Below, piece by piece: positions 31,781 through 40,886 of a stretch of 64,000 bases of DNA (the stretch's first letter is position 1; each line of letters starts with the position of its first letter). The notes under the pieces are model-generated. The model worked only from the letters and a program-made list of their open reading frames with translations. It had not been told where the DNA came from and did no database searches. The translations under genes were made by a program, and so were the position numbers. Source of the DNA: an uncultured Micromonospora sp. (GTDB lineage Bacteria > Actinomycetota > Actinomycetes > Mycobacteriales > Micromonosporaceae); the NCBI GenBank assembly GCA_937951935.1, contig CALGAM010000075.1, positions 4,561 to 68,560 of the forward strand, read 5' to 3'.

Positions 31781-32446
31781 TCAGGCCGCCGGAGGGGGCA
31801 CGTCCAGGTCCGTGTCGTCGGCAACGTCGTCGCAGCGTACGACCCGTACCTGTGCGGCGTGCCGCCGCAGGTAGTCCCGGGCGCCGACGTCACCGGTGGC
31901 GGACGCCGCGACCCCGGGCCAGTGGTCGCGGCCGAGCAGCACGGGGTGGCCACGCCGGGCACCGTAGCCGGCGACGGCCAGCGTCTCCGGTCCGGCGTGG
32001 ACGACCAGCCGGCGGACCGCCTCGGCGGTGATGCCCGGCATGTCGACAAGGAGCACGACCGCGGCCACGACGGCCGTCTCGGCCAGGGCCGCCAGGCCGG
32101 CCCGCAGCGAGGAACCCATCCCGGTCGGCCAGTCGGGGTTCTCCAGGGGTACGGCGTCGCCGAGGTCGGCGTGGGCCCGGACACGGGCCGCGTCCGCTCC
32201 CAGGACCGCGACGACCGGCCGGCAACCGGCGTCCCGGGCCGTCCCCACCGCTCGTTCTACGAGGAGGCGGCCGTCGTCGAGCCGGACGAGCGCCTTCGGC
32301 CTCCCGTACCGGCGCCCGGCTCCGGCGGCCAGCACCAGTCCGGCGACCCGGGGACCCGGCTGCGGCGGCAGAGGCGGGGAGATGGCGGCCTCCAGGGTGA
32401 GGGACGACGAGGCGTCCGCGTTCGTCGGCTTCTCTCCAGTGACCAC
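31781..32446 (-). CDS. MobA-like NTP transferase (molybdenum cofactor cytidylyltransferase-like)
   Basis: 221 residues, GTG start. The nucleotidyltransferase N-terminus is GLVLAAGAGRRYGRPKALVR (about residues 36-55) with the LAAGxGxRxGxPK loop; VAAVVLLVDMPGITAEAVRRL (about 131-151) holds the metal-binding Asp, and RRGHPVLLGRDHWP is typical of the MocA/CoxI-associated NTP_transf_3 family. It could transfer CMP to molybdopterin, or another nucleotide to a related cofactor. No molybdoenzyme gene lies nearby, so the exact substrate is open. The first 30 residues or so are disordered and the true start may be later. Confidence 0.85.
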   Translation of the reverse strand: MVTGEKPTNADASSSLTLEAAISPPLPPQPGPRVAGLVLAAGAGRRYGRPKALVRLDDGRLLVERAVGTARDAGCRPVVAVLGADAARVRAHADLGDAVPLENPDWPTGMGSSLRAGLAALAETAVVAAVVLLVDMPGITAEAVRRLVVHAGPETLAVAGYGARRGHPVLLGRDHWPGVAASATGDVGARDYLRRHAAQVRVVRCDDVADDTDLDVPPPAA

Positions 32447-32497
32447 TTCTTATACACCACGGCGCCACGCACGGTCTCCTCGCACGGGCCTGCGGGC

Positions 32498-32517
32498 GTC
32501 GCACCGGGCGGTGCGAC
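32498..32517 (+). promoter_or_regulatory. Inverted repeat in the hrpB leader
   Basis: GTCGCACC-GGGC-GGTGCGAC is a perfect 8+8 bp repeat with a 4-base loop, ending 9 bp before the hrpB GTG start, where an SD would be expected and none is seen. It would fold as a hairpin in the mRNA, or serve as an operator in the divergent gap with the MobA-like gene. Confidence 0.4.
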
Positions 32518-32526
32518 ACTGGGCCG

Positions 32527-35067
32527 GTGCCGCCGCTGCTCGATCCCCTGCCCGACCTTCCGGTCCGGTACGCGCTCGTGGAGCTGTCGGAGGCGGTACG
32601 CGACCGTGGGACCGCCGTCCTGGTCGCGCCGCCCGGGACCGGCAAGACCACCCTGGTTCCGCTGGCGCTGGCCGACCAGGTCGACGGGCGGGTCGTGATC
32701 GCCCAGCCGCGCCGGGTCGCGGTCCGCGCCGCCGCCCGGCGGATGGCGGAGCTGCTCGGCGAACGCGTCGGCGAGACCGTCGGGTACGCCGTCCGCGGCG
32801 AACGCCGGGCCGGGCCGCGCACCCGGATCGAGGTGGTCACCACCGGCCTGCTCGTCCAACGGCTGCAGCACGATCCGGAACTGGCCGGCACCGGTGCGGT
32901 CGTGCTCGACGAGTGCCACGAACGGCAGCTCGACTCCGACCTCGCACTGGCGTTCGGCGTCGAGGTACGGTCCACGCTCCGCCCCGACCTGTGTCTGCTG
33001 GCGATGTCCGCCACCGCCCGACAGGAGCGGCTCGCCGCGGTCCTCGCCGGGACGGACGGACTGCCGGCGCCGGTGGTGCAGAGCGCCGCGGGGCGGGCGT
33101 ATCCGGTGGAGGTCGTCTGGGTGCCCCCGCCGCGACCGGTGGATCCACCGCACGGGCTGCGCGTCGACCCCCGGCTGCTGGACCACGTGGCGGCCACGGT
33201 CCGGCGTGCCCTCGCCGAGCAGGACGGTGACGTGCTGGTCTTCCTACCCGGGGCGGGTGAGATCGCCGCGGTCGTCGAGCGGCTGGCCGACGCGCGCGGC
33301 GCGGTCGACGTGGTGACGCTGCACGGACGACAGTCCGGGGGCGAACAGGACGCGGTGCTGCGACCCGCGGCGGGCCGGCGTCGGGTGGTCCTCGCCACCG
33401 CCGTCGCCGAGACCAGCCTGACCGTGCCCGGGGTGCGGGCGGTGGTCGACGCCGGGCTGAGCCGGGTGGCACGGATGGATCTGGCCCGCGGACTGGGCGG
33501 CCTGGTCACGGTGCCGGTGTCCCGGTCGGCGGCCGAGCAGCGCGCCGGGCGCGCCGGGCGCCAGGGGCCGGGTCGGGTCTACCGGTGCTGGTCGGAACAC
33601 GACCACGAGCGCCTGCCGGCACACCCGGAGCCGGAGATCGCGGTTGCCGACCTCACCGGCTTCGCCCTGCAGCTCGCCTGTTGGGGTGACCCGGACGGGG
33701 CGAGCCTCGCGCTGCCGGACCCGCCGCCGCCCGCCGCGATGCGGGCCGCCCGGACCACCCTGGAGGCGCTCGGCGCCGTCGGTCCCGACGGACGCGCCAC
33801 CCGGCGGGGCCGGGCCATGGCCGCCACCGGCACGCATCCCCGGCTGGCCCGGGCGCTGCTGGACGGGGCCGGCAGGCTGGGATCGCGACGGGCCGCCGAG
33901 GTGGTGGCGGTGCTGGCCGAGGCCCCGGCGGGTGGCGACGACCTGGTGGCCACCTGGCGACGGCTGCGGTCGGGTACCGACGCCGCCAGCGTCCGCTGGC
34001 GGTCCGAGGCACTCCGACTGCGCGCCGTCCTCGACGAGTCGGGCGGCGCGGGCCGGGCCGGCGGCGGGGACGGGGAGGCGACGGGTCTGCCGGACGACCT
34101 GGCCGCCGGGCTGCTGGTCGGGTTGGCCTTTCCGGAGCGGCTGGCCCGGGTGCGTCAGTCGGGCGCGACGACGTACCTGATGGCGGGCGGCACGGCCGCG
34201 GAGCTGGCGCCCGACTCGGCGCTGCGGGGCGCGCGGTGGCTGGCGATCGCGGTCGCGGACCGCGCACCGGGTCGAGCCGGCGCGGTGATCCGACAGGCGG
34301 CGGTCGTGGACGAGGCGACCGCCCGGGAGGCGGGGGCCGCGCTGCTCCGGCAGGACCAGGAGATCGCCTGGTCCGGCGGGGACGTCGTGGCCCGCGAGGT
34401 GACCCGGCTCGGCGCCATCGTCCTGCTGGACCGCCCGCTGCGCCGGCCCGACCCGGCCGCGGTCACCGCCGCACTGCTCGACGGGCTCCGCCAGGAGGGC
34501 CTCTCCCTGTTGTCCTGGACCCCGGCCGCCCGGTCGCTGCGGGACCGGCTCGCGTTCTGCCGGTACGCGCTCGGCCCGCCGTGGCCCGACGTGAGCGACG
34601 CGGCGCTGCTGTCCGGGGCGGAGGAGTGGCTGGGCCCCGAACTGGCCACCGCCTCCCGGCGCGCCGACCTCGCCCGGATCGACGTCGTGGCGGCGTTGCG
34701 CCGGCTCGTGCCCTGGGCCCAGGCCGCCCGGCTGGACGAGGTGGCGCCGGAACGGCTCACGGTACCGAGTGGCTCGCGGCTCCGGGTGGACTACCGCGAC
34801 CCGGCGTCGCCCGTGCTGGCCGTGCGGCTGCAGGAGGCCTTCGGCTGGCGGGAGGTGCCGCGGATCGCCGACGGACGGGTGCCGGTCCTGCTGCACCTGC
34901 TCTCCCCCGCCGGCCGGCCGGTGGCGGTGACCCGGGATCTCGCCTCCTTCTGGCGGACCGGGTATCCGCAGGTCCGCGCCGAGTTGCGGGGACGCTACCC
35001 CCGTCACCCGTGGCCGGCGGACCCCACGGAGGCGGTGCCCACCCGTCAGGTCCGGCCCCGCCGCTGA
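32527..35067 (+). CDS. hrpB: ATP-dependent DExH helicase HrpB
   Basis: 846 residues, the usual length for HrpB. Walker A APPGTGKTTLVPLAL lies at about residues 34-48, the DECH box VVLDECHERQLDSD at about 126-139, then SATAR, the C-terminal helicase motifs TAVAETSLTVPGVRAVVDAG and QRAGRAGRQGPGRVYRCW. The C-terminal half carries the HrpB-specific domain (LSWTPAARSLRDRLAFCR, GTxxRVDY-like SGSRLRVDYRD). It is a putative RNA helicase of unknown cellular target. The start is GTG 32527, divergent from the MobA-like gene. Confidence 0.95.
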   Translation: MPPLLDPLPDLPVRYALVELSEAVRDRGTAVLVAPPGTGKTTLVPLALADQVDGRVVIAQPRRVAVRAAARRMAELLGERVGETVGYAVRGERRAGPRTRIEVVTTGLLVQRLQHDPELAGTGAVVLDECHERQLDSDLALAFGVEVRSTLRPDLCLLAMSATARQERLAAVLAGTDGLPAPVVQSAAGRAYPVEVVWVPPPRPVDPPHGLRVDPRLLDHVAATVRRALAEQDGDVLVFLPGAGEIAAVVERLADARGAVDVVTLHGRQSGGEQDAVLRPAAGRRRVVLATAVAETSLTVPGVRAVVDAGLSRVARMDLARGLGGLVTVPVSRSAAEQRAGRAGRQGPGRVYRCWSEHDHERLPAHPEPEIAVADLTGFALQLACWGDPDGASLALPDPPPPAAMRAARTTLEALGAVGPDGRATRRGRAMAATGTHPRLARALLDGAGRLGSRRAAEVVAVLAEAPAGGDDLVATWRRLRSGTDAASVRWRSEALRLRAVLDESGGAGRAGGGDGEATGLPDDLAAGLLVGLAFPERLARVRQSGATTYLMAGGTAAELAPDSALRGARWLAIAVADRAPGRAGAVIRQAAVVDEATAREAGAALLRQDQEIAWSGGDVVAREVTRLGAIVLLDRPLRRPDPAAVTAALLDGLRQEGLSLLSWTPAARSLRDRLAFCRYALGPPWPDVSDAALLSGAEEWLGPELATASRRADLARIDVVAALRRLVPWAQAARLDEVAPERLTVPSGSRLRVDYRDPASPVLAVRLQEAFGWREVPRIADGRVPVLLHLLSPAGRPVAVTRDLASFWRTGYPQVRAELRGRYPRHPWPADPTEAVPTRQVRPRR

Positions 35068-35094
35068 CCGCGGTCGGCCGGCCGGTGCGGGCCG

Positions 35095-35820
35095 TCAGCC
35101 GTGGACGAGGTCGGCGATCACGACGGTGATGTTGTCCGGTCCACCGGCGCGAAGGGCCAGGTCGACCAGCCGCTGGGTGCAGGCCGCCGGATCGGCGTGT
35201 CCGAGCAGTGTCTCCGCGATCGCCTCGGCGGGGACCACGTTGGACAACCCGTCGCTGCAGAGCAGCCAGCGGTCGCCCTCCCGGGGCACGAGTGTGGTGT
35301 AGGCGGGGGTGAGGGGTTCCCCCTGCAGCGCCCGGGTGACGACGGCACGCCGGGGGTGGTGCTGTGCCTCCTCCGCGCTGATGACCCCCTCGTCGACGAG
35401 CAGCTGTACGAAGGTGTCGTCCCGGGTCAACTGCGTCATCGTGCCACCGCGGAGCAGGTAGGCGCGGGAGTCGCCGACGTGGGCCAACGCGAGACAGCCT
35501 CCGGTCCGGGCGAGCAGGAGCGCGGTGAGGGTGGTACCCATGCCCTGTCGCTCGGGATCCTGGGCGATCGCGGACCGGATGCCGGCGTTGGCCGCGTCGA
35601 CCGCGTCCTGCAGGACGCCGACCAGGTTCTCCTCGGCGGTCTCCACGTCCAGTGGCCGCATCGCCTCGATGGCGATCCGGCTGGCCAGGTCACCGGCGGC
35701 CATCCCACCCATGCCGTCGGCCACGGCGAGCAACCAGGGACCGGCGTGGACGGAGTCCTGGTTCGCCCCCCGGATCAGACCGCGGTGGCTCATCGCCACG
35801 GATCGCAGCTTCAGGCTCAT
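35095..35820 (-). CDS. PP2C-type Ser/Thr protein phosphatase (PstP-like)
   Basis: 241 residues: a bare PP2C catalytic domain with no membrane segment, unlike full-length PstP. Metal-binding and catalytic motifs: HRGLIRGANQDS, AVADGMGGMAAGD, VGDSRAYLLRGG, LCSDGLSNVV and AGGPDNITVVIADL. It dephosphorylates Ser/Thr phosphoproteins in the cytosol; no kinase gene is nearby. The ATG at 35820 is abutted by a 15-bp perfect palindrome (35821-35835) instead of an SD; a -10-like TAAAAT lies at 35896-35891. It is convergent with hrpB (27-bp gap). Confidence 0.93.
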   Translation of the reverse strand: MSLKLRSVAMSHRGLIRGANQDSVHAGPWLLAVADGMGGMAAGDLASRIAIEAMRPLDVETAEENLVGVLQDAVDAANAGIRSAIAQDPERQGMGTTLTALLLARTGGCLALAHVGDSRAYLLRGGTMTQLTRDDTFVQLLVDEGVISAEEAQHHPRRAVVTRALQGEPLTPAYTTLVPREGDRWLLCSDGLSNVVPAEAIAETLLGHADPAACTQRLVDLALRAGGPDNITVVIADLVHG

Positions 35821-36246
35821 GGCAGGCAGCCTGCCAAAAAGATGGCCAAAATGCTCGTAGTAGATCACCGACTGGCCGGACCGGAGCAGAATTTTACCCC
35901 GGGTCACGACGGGGGCTGCGGTCCGCGGCAGGCCCACCAGCCGCTTCGCCCGGCGTCGCCGTCCGGTCACCACACCATTCAGTCCAGTCGATTGACACGC
36001 CGGTAATGGGCTGGCAACATCGGAGCGGGCTGGGAGCGCTCCCAACGGGCGGTGCCGGGACCGGACCGGTCGGCTCACCCCGCGCGCCGCGCCCACGCCC
36101 CGCACACCACGGCAGTACCCACGACACCCGCACACCGCCCGACCCCGAACGAGCCGACCACCGACACCCGACCACGAGCCCGGACGGCCGCCCCGCGCAG
36201 CGCGCCGACCGGGCGTCTGGCATACCTCGACCGGAAGGACTCGCCT
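35821..36246. other. Divergent regulatory region, PP2C / GH9
   Basis: 426 bp with no convincing gene. On the left: a 15-bp palindrome GGCAGGC-A-GCCTGCC (35821-35835) touching the PP2C start codon and an AT-richer stretch with a -10-like TAAAAT on the minus strand. On the right: the perfect CebR-type box (36031-36044) and a 200-bp GC-rich leader of the GH9 gene whose open frame is Pro/Thr/Arg-rich and has no signal peptide. Confidence 0.5.
36031..36044 (+). promoter_or_regulatory. Perfect CebR/CelR operator before GH9 cellulase
   Basis: TGGGAGCGCTCCCA is the exact 14-bp palindrome bound by CelR of Thermobifida and CebR of Streptomyces. It lies about 200 bp upstream of the GH9 start. With the 13/14 copy before GH6 it defines a cellobiose-responsive regulon in this strain. 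Confidence 0.9.
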
Positions 36247-39200
36247 GTGCCGCGACCCCGCCACCGTCACCGCCATCCCGGGCCCCGCCGGCCCCTCACC
36301 CTGCTCGCCGCGACCGCGCTCCTGCTCGGCGGCGGCACCGCCGCGTACGCCGCACCGGCGGAGCCACACGCGAGCACCGAGCACATCGTGAACGGCACCT
36401 TCACCGACGGCACCGACCCGTGGTGGTCGACCGACAACGTCACGCTCTCGGTCGTCGACGGCCAGCTCTGCGCCGCCGTGCCGGGCGGACTGGCCAACCC
36501 GTGGGACGCCAGCATCGGGCACAACGGCATCCCACTCGTCACCGGCGCCAGCTACGCCCTGCGGTTCCGCGCCTCGGCCGACGCCCCGGTCACCGTCCAG
36601 GCCAACGTGCAGCTGAACGAGGCGCCGTACACCACCGTCCTCTCCCGAGCGGTGACACTCGACGCCCAGGCCGAGGAGTTCTCGTACGAGTTCACCGGCA
36701 CCCTCGACTCGACCAACGGAACCCTCACCTTCCAGCTCGGCGGCCCCGCCGAGGGGTACACGTTCTGCCTGGACGACGTCTCGCTGACCAGCGACGCCTC
36801 GACCGACCCGCCGGGCGGTGCGGAGCAGATCCGCAACGGTGACTTCAGCAACGGCACCGCCGGCTGGTACTCCTACGGCACCACCGCCAGCGGTGTCGTC
36901 GACGGCCGGCTCTGCTCGGAGGTACCGGGCGGGCTGGCGAACCCGTGGGACGCCGGGGTCGGGCAGAACGACATCCCGCTGATCGCCGGGGAGACGTACG
37001 TCCTCTCCTTCGACGCCTCGGCCGAACCGGGCGCGACGGTCCGGGTCACGGTGCAGCTGGGCAACGAGCCGTACACGTCGTACTTCGTCGAGGACCTGGC
37101 GCTGACCGGCGAGGTCCAGCACGTCGAGCGGACCTTCACCGCCACCGAGGACACCGACCGCGCCCAGGTCGCCTTCCAGCTGGGCGGCTCCGCCGAGGCG
37201 TACACGTTCTGCCTCGACAACGTCTCGCTGCTCGGCGGTGAGGAGGAGCCGCCGTACGTGCCGGACACCGGCCCCCGGGTCCGGGTCAACCAGGTCGGCT
37301 ACCTGCCGGACGGTCCGAAGAACGCCACCATCGTCACCGACGCCACCGAGCCGGTGGCCTGGGAGCTGAGGTCGGCCGACGGTGCCGTGGTGGCCAGCGG
37401 CCAGACCACCCCGCGCGGCGTCGACCCCGCCTCGGCGCAGAACGTCCACACCGTGGACTTCTCCTCCGTGCGCACCCCGGGCACCGGCTACACGCTGAGC
37501 GCCGACGGGGACACCAGCTACCCGTTCGACATCTCCGCCGACGTCTGGACGCAACTGCGGTCCGACGCGCTGCAGTTCTTCTACATCCAGCGCAGCGGTA
37601 TCGCCATCGACGGCGACCTGGTCGGTGCCGAGTACGCCCGCCCGGCCGGCCACGTCGGGGTGGCGCCGAACCAGGGTGACACCGACGTGCCGTGCCAGCC
37701 CGGGGTCTGCGACTACCGGCTCGACGTCCGCGGCGGCTGGTACGACGCCGGCGACCACGGCAAGTACGTCGTCAACGGCGGCATCGCCACCTACCAGCTG
37801 CTGAGCGCCTTCGAGCGGACCAAGACCGCGCCCAGCGCCGGCGGCGGCGCGGCGCTCGGCGACAGCACCCTGCGGGTGCCGGAGCGCGGCAACGGCGTGC
37901 CGGACATCCTCGACGAGGCGCGCTGGGAACTGGAGTTCCTGCTCCGGATGCAGGTCCCGGCCGGCAAGCCGCTGGCCGGAATGGCCCACCACAAGATCCA
38001 CGACCGGAACTGGACCGGGCTGCCGCTGCAGCCCGAGGACGACCCGGAGCCGCGCGAGCTGCATCCGCCGTCGACCGCCGCCACGCTCAACCTGGCCGCC
38101 ACCGCCGCCCAGTGCGCCCGGCTCTACGCCCCGTACGACGCCGCCTTCGCCGACCGCTGCCGGACGGCGGCCATCACCGCGTACGCGGCGGCCAAGGCGA
38201 ACCCGACCCGGTACGCCGACCCCAACGACGGCAACGGTGGCGGTTCGTACAGCGACAACGACGTCAGCGACGAGTTCTACTGGGCCGCCGCCGAGCTGTA
38301 CCTGACCACTGGTGAGGCGTCCTACCTGGCCGACCTGACCGCGTCGCCGCACCACACCGGGGACGTCTTCGCGCCGACCGGCTTCGGCTGGGCCAACACG
38401 GCGGCACTGGGCCGGCTCGACCTGGCCACCGTGCCGAGCAACCTGCCGGACGCCGAACGGCAGCGGATCCGGGCCTCGGTGGTCGCCGCCGCCGACGCCT
38501 ACCTGGCGACGCTGCGCGGACAGGCGTACGGGCTGCCGATGCCGGGGCACGCCGGTGCCTACTTCTGGGGCGCCAACAGCAACATCATCAACAACGCGGT
38601 GGTCCTCGCCACCGCGTACGACCTGACCGGCGAGCTGAAGTACCGGGACGGCGCGATCCAGTCGGTGGACTACATCTTCGGCCGCAACGCGCTCAACCAG
38701 TCCTACGTCACCGGCTGGGGTGAGAAGGCCTCCCGCAACCAGCACAGCCGGATCTACGGCAACCAGTACGACCCCTCGCTGCCCAACCCGCCGGCCGGCT
38801 CGCTCGCCGGGGGCGCGAACGCCAGCCTCGACGACCCGTTCGCCAAGCAGCTCCTCGACGGCTGCGCCCCGATGTTCTGCTACGTCGACGACATCGCCTC
38901 GTACGCGACCAACGAGGTGGCGATCAACTGGAACTCGGCGCTGGCCTGGATCGCCTCCTTCCTCGCCGACCAGGGCGCGGCCCAGCCGGCCGAGCCGAGC
39001 TGCCGGGTGACGTACACCAACTACGGCACCTGGACCGGCGGCACCGGCTTCACCGGGCAGGTGACGATCACCAACACCGGCTCCACGCCGATCACCGGCT
39101 GGACCCTGCGGTTCGCCTTCGTCGGGGACCAGAAGGTACGGGAGGCGTGGATGGCCAGGGTCAGCCAGTCGGGCGCCACGGTGACCGCGACGAACGAGTC

Positions 39201-39318
39201 GTACAACTCGCGGATCGAACCGGGTGCGAGCGTGATGTTCGGGTTCAACGCCACCACGGCCGGCGGCGCGAACCCCGATCCCGGGCTGTTCTTCCTGAAC
39301 GGGGCAGCCTGCCGCTGA
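36247..39318 (+). CDS. Secreted GH9 cellulase, CBM4-CBM4-Ig-GH9-CBM2
   Basis: 1023 residues, GTG start with SD GGAAGGA. Signal peptide 1-38 or so (LTLLAATALLLGGGTAAYA). Two tandem CBM4/9-type modules follow (about 45-180 and 190-335), both containing CxxVPGGLANPWDA-like segments. An Ig-like CelD_N domain (about 345-435) leads to the GH9 domain (about 440-905) with GGWYDAGDHGKYVVNG (catalytic Asp pair), RNQHSRIYGNQYD and the acid Glu in ATNEVAINWNSAL. A C-terminal CBM2 (about 915-1023) ends GAACR. It is an inverting cellulase, probably processive or endo-processive by analogy with CBM4-bearing GH9 enzymes. Confidence 0.96.
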   Translation: MPRPRHRHRHPGPRRPLTLLAATALLLGGGTAAYAAPAEPHASTEHIVNGTFTDGTDPWWSTDNVTLSVVDGQLCAAVPGGLANPWDASIGHNGIPLVTGASYALRFRASADAPVTVQANVQLNEAPYTTVLSRAVTLDAQAEEFSYEFTGTLDSTNGTLTFQLGGPAEGYTFCLDDVSLTSDASTDPPGGAEQIRNGDFSNGTAGWYSYGTTASGVVDGRLCSEVPGGLANPWDAGVGQNDIPLIAGETYVLSFDASAEPGATVRVTVQLGNEPYTSYFVEDLALTGEVQHVERTFTATEDTDRAQVAFQLGGSAEAYTFCLDNVSLLGGEEEPPYVPDTGPRVRVNQVGYLPDGPKNATIVTDATEPVAWELRSADGAVVASGQTTPRGVDPASAQNVHTVDFSSVRTPGTGYTLSADGDTSYPFDISADVWTQLRSDALQFFYIQRSGIAIDGDLVGAEYARPAGHVGVAPNQGDTDVPCQPGVCDYRLDVRGGWYDAGDHGKYVVNGGIATYQLLSAFERTKTAPSAGGGAALGDSTLRVPERGNGVPDILDEARWELEFLLRMQVPAGKPLAGMAHHKIHDRNWTGLPLQPEDDPEPRELHPPSTAATLNLAATAAQCARLYAPYDAAFADRCRTAAITAYAAAKANPTRYADPNDGNGGGSYSDNDVSDEFYWAAAELYLTTGEASYLADLTASPHHTGDVFAPTGFGWANTAALGRLDLATVPSNLPDAERQRIRASVVAAADAYLATLRGQAYGLPMPGHAGAYFWGANSNIINNAVVLATAYDLTGELKYRDGAIQSVDYIFGRNALNQSYVTGWGEKASRNQHSRIYGNQYDPSLPNPPAGSLAGGANASLDDPFAKQLLDGCAPMFCYVDDIASYATNEVAINWNSALAWIASFLADQGAAQPAEPSCRVTYTNYGTWTGGTGFTGQVTITNTGSTPITGWTLRFAFVGDQKVREAWMARVSQSGATVTATNESYNSRIEPGASVMFGFNATTAGGANPDPGLFFLNGAACR
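36379..37232 (+). repeat. Tandem duplication of the CBM4-like module
   Basis: Segments around 36379-36782 and 36820-37232 encode two homologous CBM4-like modules; the stretch encoding GGLANPWDA is near-identical in both (36484-36510 and 36928-36954). This is a within-gene duplication that has since diverged. Confidence 0.75.
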
Positions 39319-39340
39319 CCTCTGGGTACGCAGAGGGTCC

Positions 39341-39391
39341 GGGCCGGGCGTGGCGGGTGCCACGCCCGGCCCCACCCGTTCGACGGGTGGG
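39341..39391. terminator. Tandem hairpin terminators, GH9 / SSADH convergence
   Basis: GGGCCGGGCGTGGC-GGGT-GCCACGCCCGGCCC (39341-39372) is a perfect 14-bp stem with a 4-base loop; CCCACCCGT-TCG-ACGGGTGGG (39371-39391) adds a 9-bp stem directly after it. It sits between the GH9 stop (39318) and the dehydrogenase stop (39397) and probably works in both directions. Confidence 0.8.
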
Positions 39392-39396
39392 CGCCC

Positions 39397-40809
39397 TCAC
39401 TCGCTGTGCGTGCCGGCGCCGACGTCGGAGGCCGCCTCGCCGATCCACACCGTCTTCAGGTTGCAGAACTCTCGGATGCCCTGCGCGGAGAGCTCCCGCC
39501 CGTAGCCGGAGTTGCGGACCCCGCCGAACGGCAGCTCCGGGTACGAGGTCGTCATGCCGTTGACGAAGACCAGGCCGGCGTCCAGGTCGGTGACGAACCG
39601 CTGCTGCTCGGCCGGATCCCGGGTCCAGACGTTGGACCCCAACCCGTAGTTCGTGCCGTTGGCCAGCGTGACCGCCTCGTCGTACGACGAGACCCGGTAG
39701 AGCCCGGCGACCGGTCCGAAGACCTCCTCGGCGTACATCCGCATGTCGGGGGTGAGGTCGGCGACCACGGTCGGCGGATACCACCACCCGGCCCGTTCGG
39801 GAGGCTCACCGCCGCACAGCACCCGGGCGCCCCGGTCGACGGCGTCGCGCACCTGCGCCGCCACCTCGGCCCGCCCCCGCTCGGTGGCCAGCGGGCCGAC
39901 GTCGGTCTCGTCGGACATCGGGTCGCCGACCCGCAGCGCCGCCATGCGGGCGACGAACGCCTCCGCGAAGGTGTCGTAGACGTCGGTGTGCACGATGAAC
40001 CGCTTCGCGGCGATACAGGACTGACCGTTGTTCTGACAGCGGGCCGCCACGGCGACCTCGGCGGCCCGTGCCACGTCGGCCGAGGGCATCACCACGAACG
40101 GGTCGCTGCCGCCGAGTTCCAGGACGGTCTTCTTCAGGTGCCGTCCCGCACTGGCCGCGATCGACCGTCCCGCGGCCTCGCTTCCGGTCAACGTCGCCGC
40201 CCGCACCCGGGGGTCGGCGAGCACCCGGTCGATCGCCGAGGACTCGATCAGCAGGGTCTGGAAGGCGCCGGCCGGAAACCCGGCCCGGCGGAAGAGCTCG
40301 TCCAGGTAGAGCGCGGTCTGGGGCACGTTGGAGGCGTGCTTGAGCAGTCCGACGTTGCCGGCCATCAGCGCCGGGGCGGCGAACCGGATCACCTGCCAGA
40401 GCGGGAAGTTCCACGGCATCACGGCCAGCACGGGACCCATCGGCTCGTACCGGCCGTACGCGCGAACCGCGCCGACCGCCGCCGCGTCCGCCGGTTCGTC
40501 GGCGAGGAAACCCTCGGCGTGCCGGGCGTAGTACCGGCACGCGGCGGCACACTTGGTCACCTCGGCCCGGGCCGAGGCGTACGTCTTGCCCATCTCCGTC
40601 GTCATCACCCGGGCGACGTCGTCGCGCTCGGCGTCGAGCAGGTCGGCCACCGCCGACATCCACCGGGCCCGCTCGTCGAAGCTCGTGGCACGCATCTGCC
40701 GGAACCCGTCCTCGGCCCGGGCGAGCGCGGCGTCGAGCTGCGCGTCGGTCAGTTCGTCGAAGGTCTTGAGCAGCTGACCGCTGGTCGGGTCGATGGTGGC
40801 GATCGACAT
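39397..40809 (-). CDS. gabD: Succinate-semialdehyde dehydrogenase-like aldehyde dehydrogenase
   Basis: 470 residues. ALDH motifs: VMPWNFPLWQVIRFAAPALM, LTGSEAAGRSIAASAG, TVLELGGSDPFVVMPSAD (general-base Glu), RCQNNGQSCIAAKRFIVH (nucleophilic Cys) and the end PFGGVRNSGYGRELSAQGI. The short form starting SIATIDPTSGQLLKTFDELT is typical of the NADP-dependent GabD1 group of actinobacteria. It oxidises succinate semialdehyde to succinate in the GABA/2-oxoglutarate bypass; other short aldehydes are possible. It is the downstream partner of the DUF6343 gene. Confidence 0.92.
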   Translation of the reverse strand: MSIATIDPTSGQLLKTFDELTDAQLDAALARAEDGFRQMRATSFDERARWMSAVADLLDAERDDVARVMTTEMGKTYASARAEVTKCAAACRYYARHAEGFLADEPADAAAVGAVRAYGRYEPMGPVLAVMPWNFPLWQVIRFAAPALMAGNVGLLKHASNVPQTALYLDELFRRAGFPAGAFQTLLIESSAIDRVLADPRVRAATLTGSEAAGRSIAASAGRHLKKTVLELGGSDPFVVMPSADVARAAEVAVAARCQNNGQSCIAAKRFIVHTDVYDTFAEAFVARMAALRVGDPMSDETDVGPLATERGRAEVAAQVRDAVDRGARVLCGGEPPERAGWWYPPTVVADLTPDMRMYAEEVFGPVAGLYRVSSYDEAVTLANGTNYGLGSNVWTRDPAEQQRFVTDLDAGLVFVNGMTTSYPELPFGGVRNSGYGRELSAQGIREFCNLKTVWIGEAASDVGAGTHSE

Positions 40810-40886
40810 CACGTCTCCCCTGTGCGTCGACGGATCGGCCGCCGCGCCGCGGCGCCCCGCCGGCGCGCCCGACGCGGTCGTCGGAA

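Noticed and set aside
35095..39375. A 1426-codon open frame on the minus strand
   Set aside because: Most of it is antisense to the GH9 cellulase and has shadow composition (Gly/Val/Arg-rich, no domains); only its last 241 codons, 35095-35820, are the real PP2C gene in that frame.
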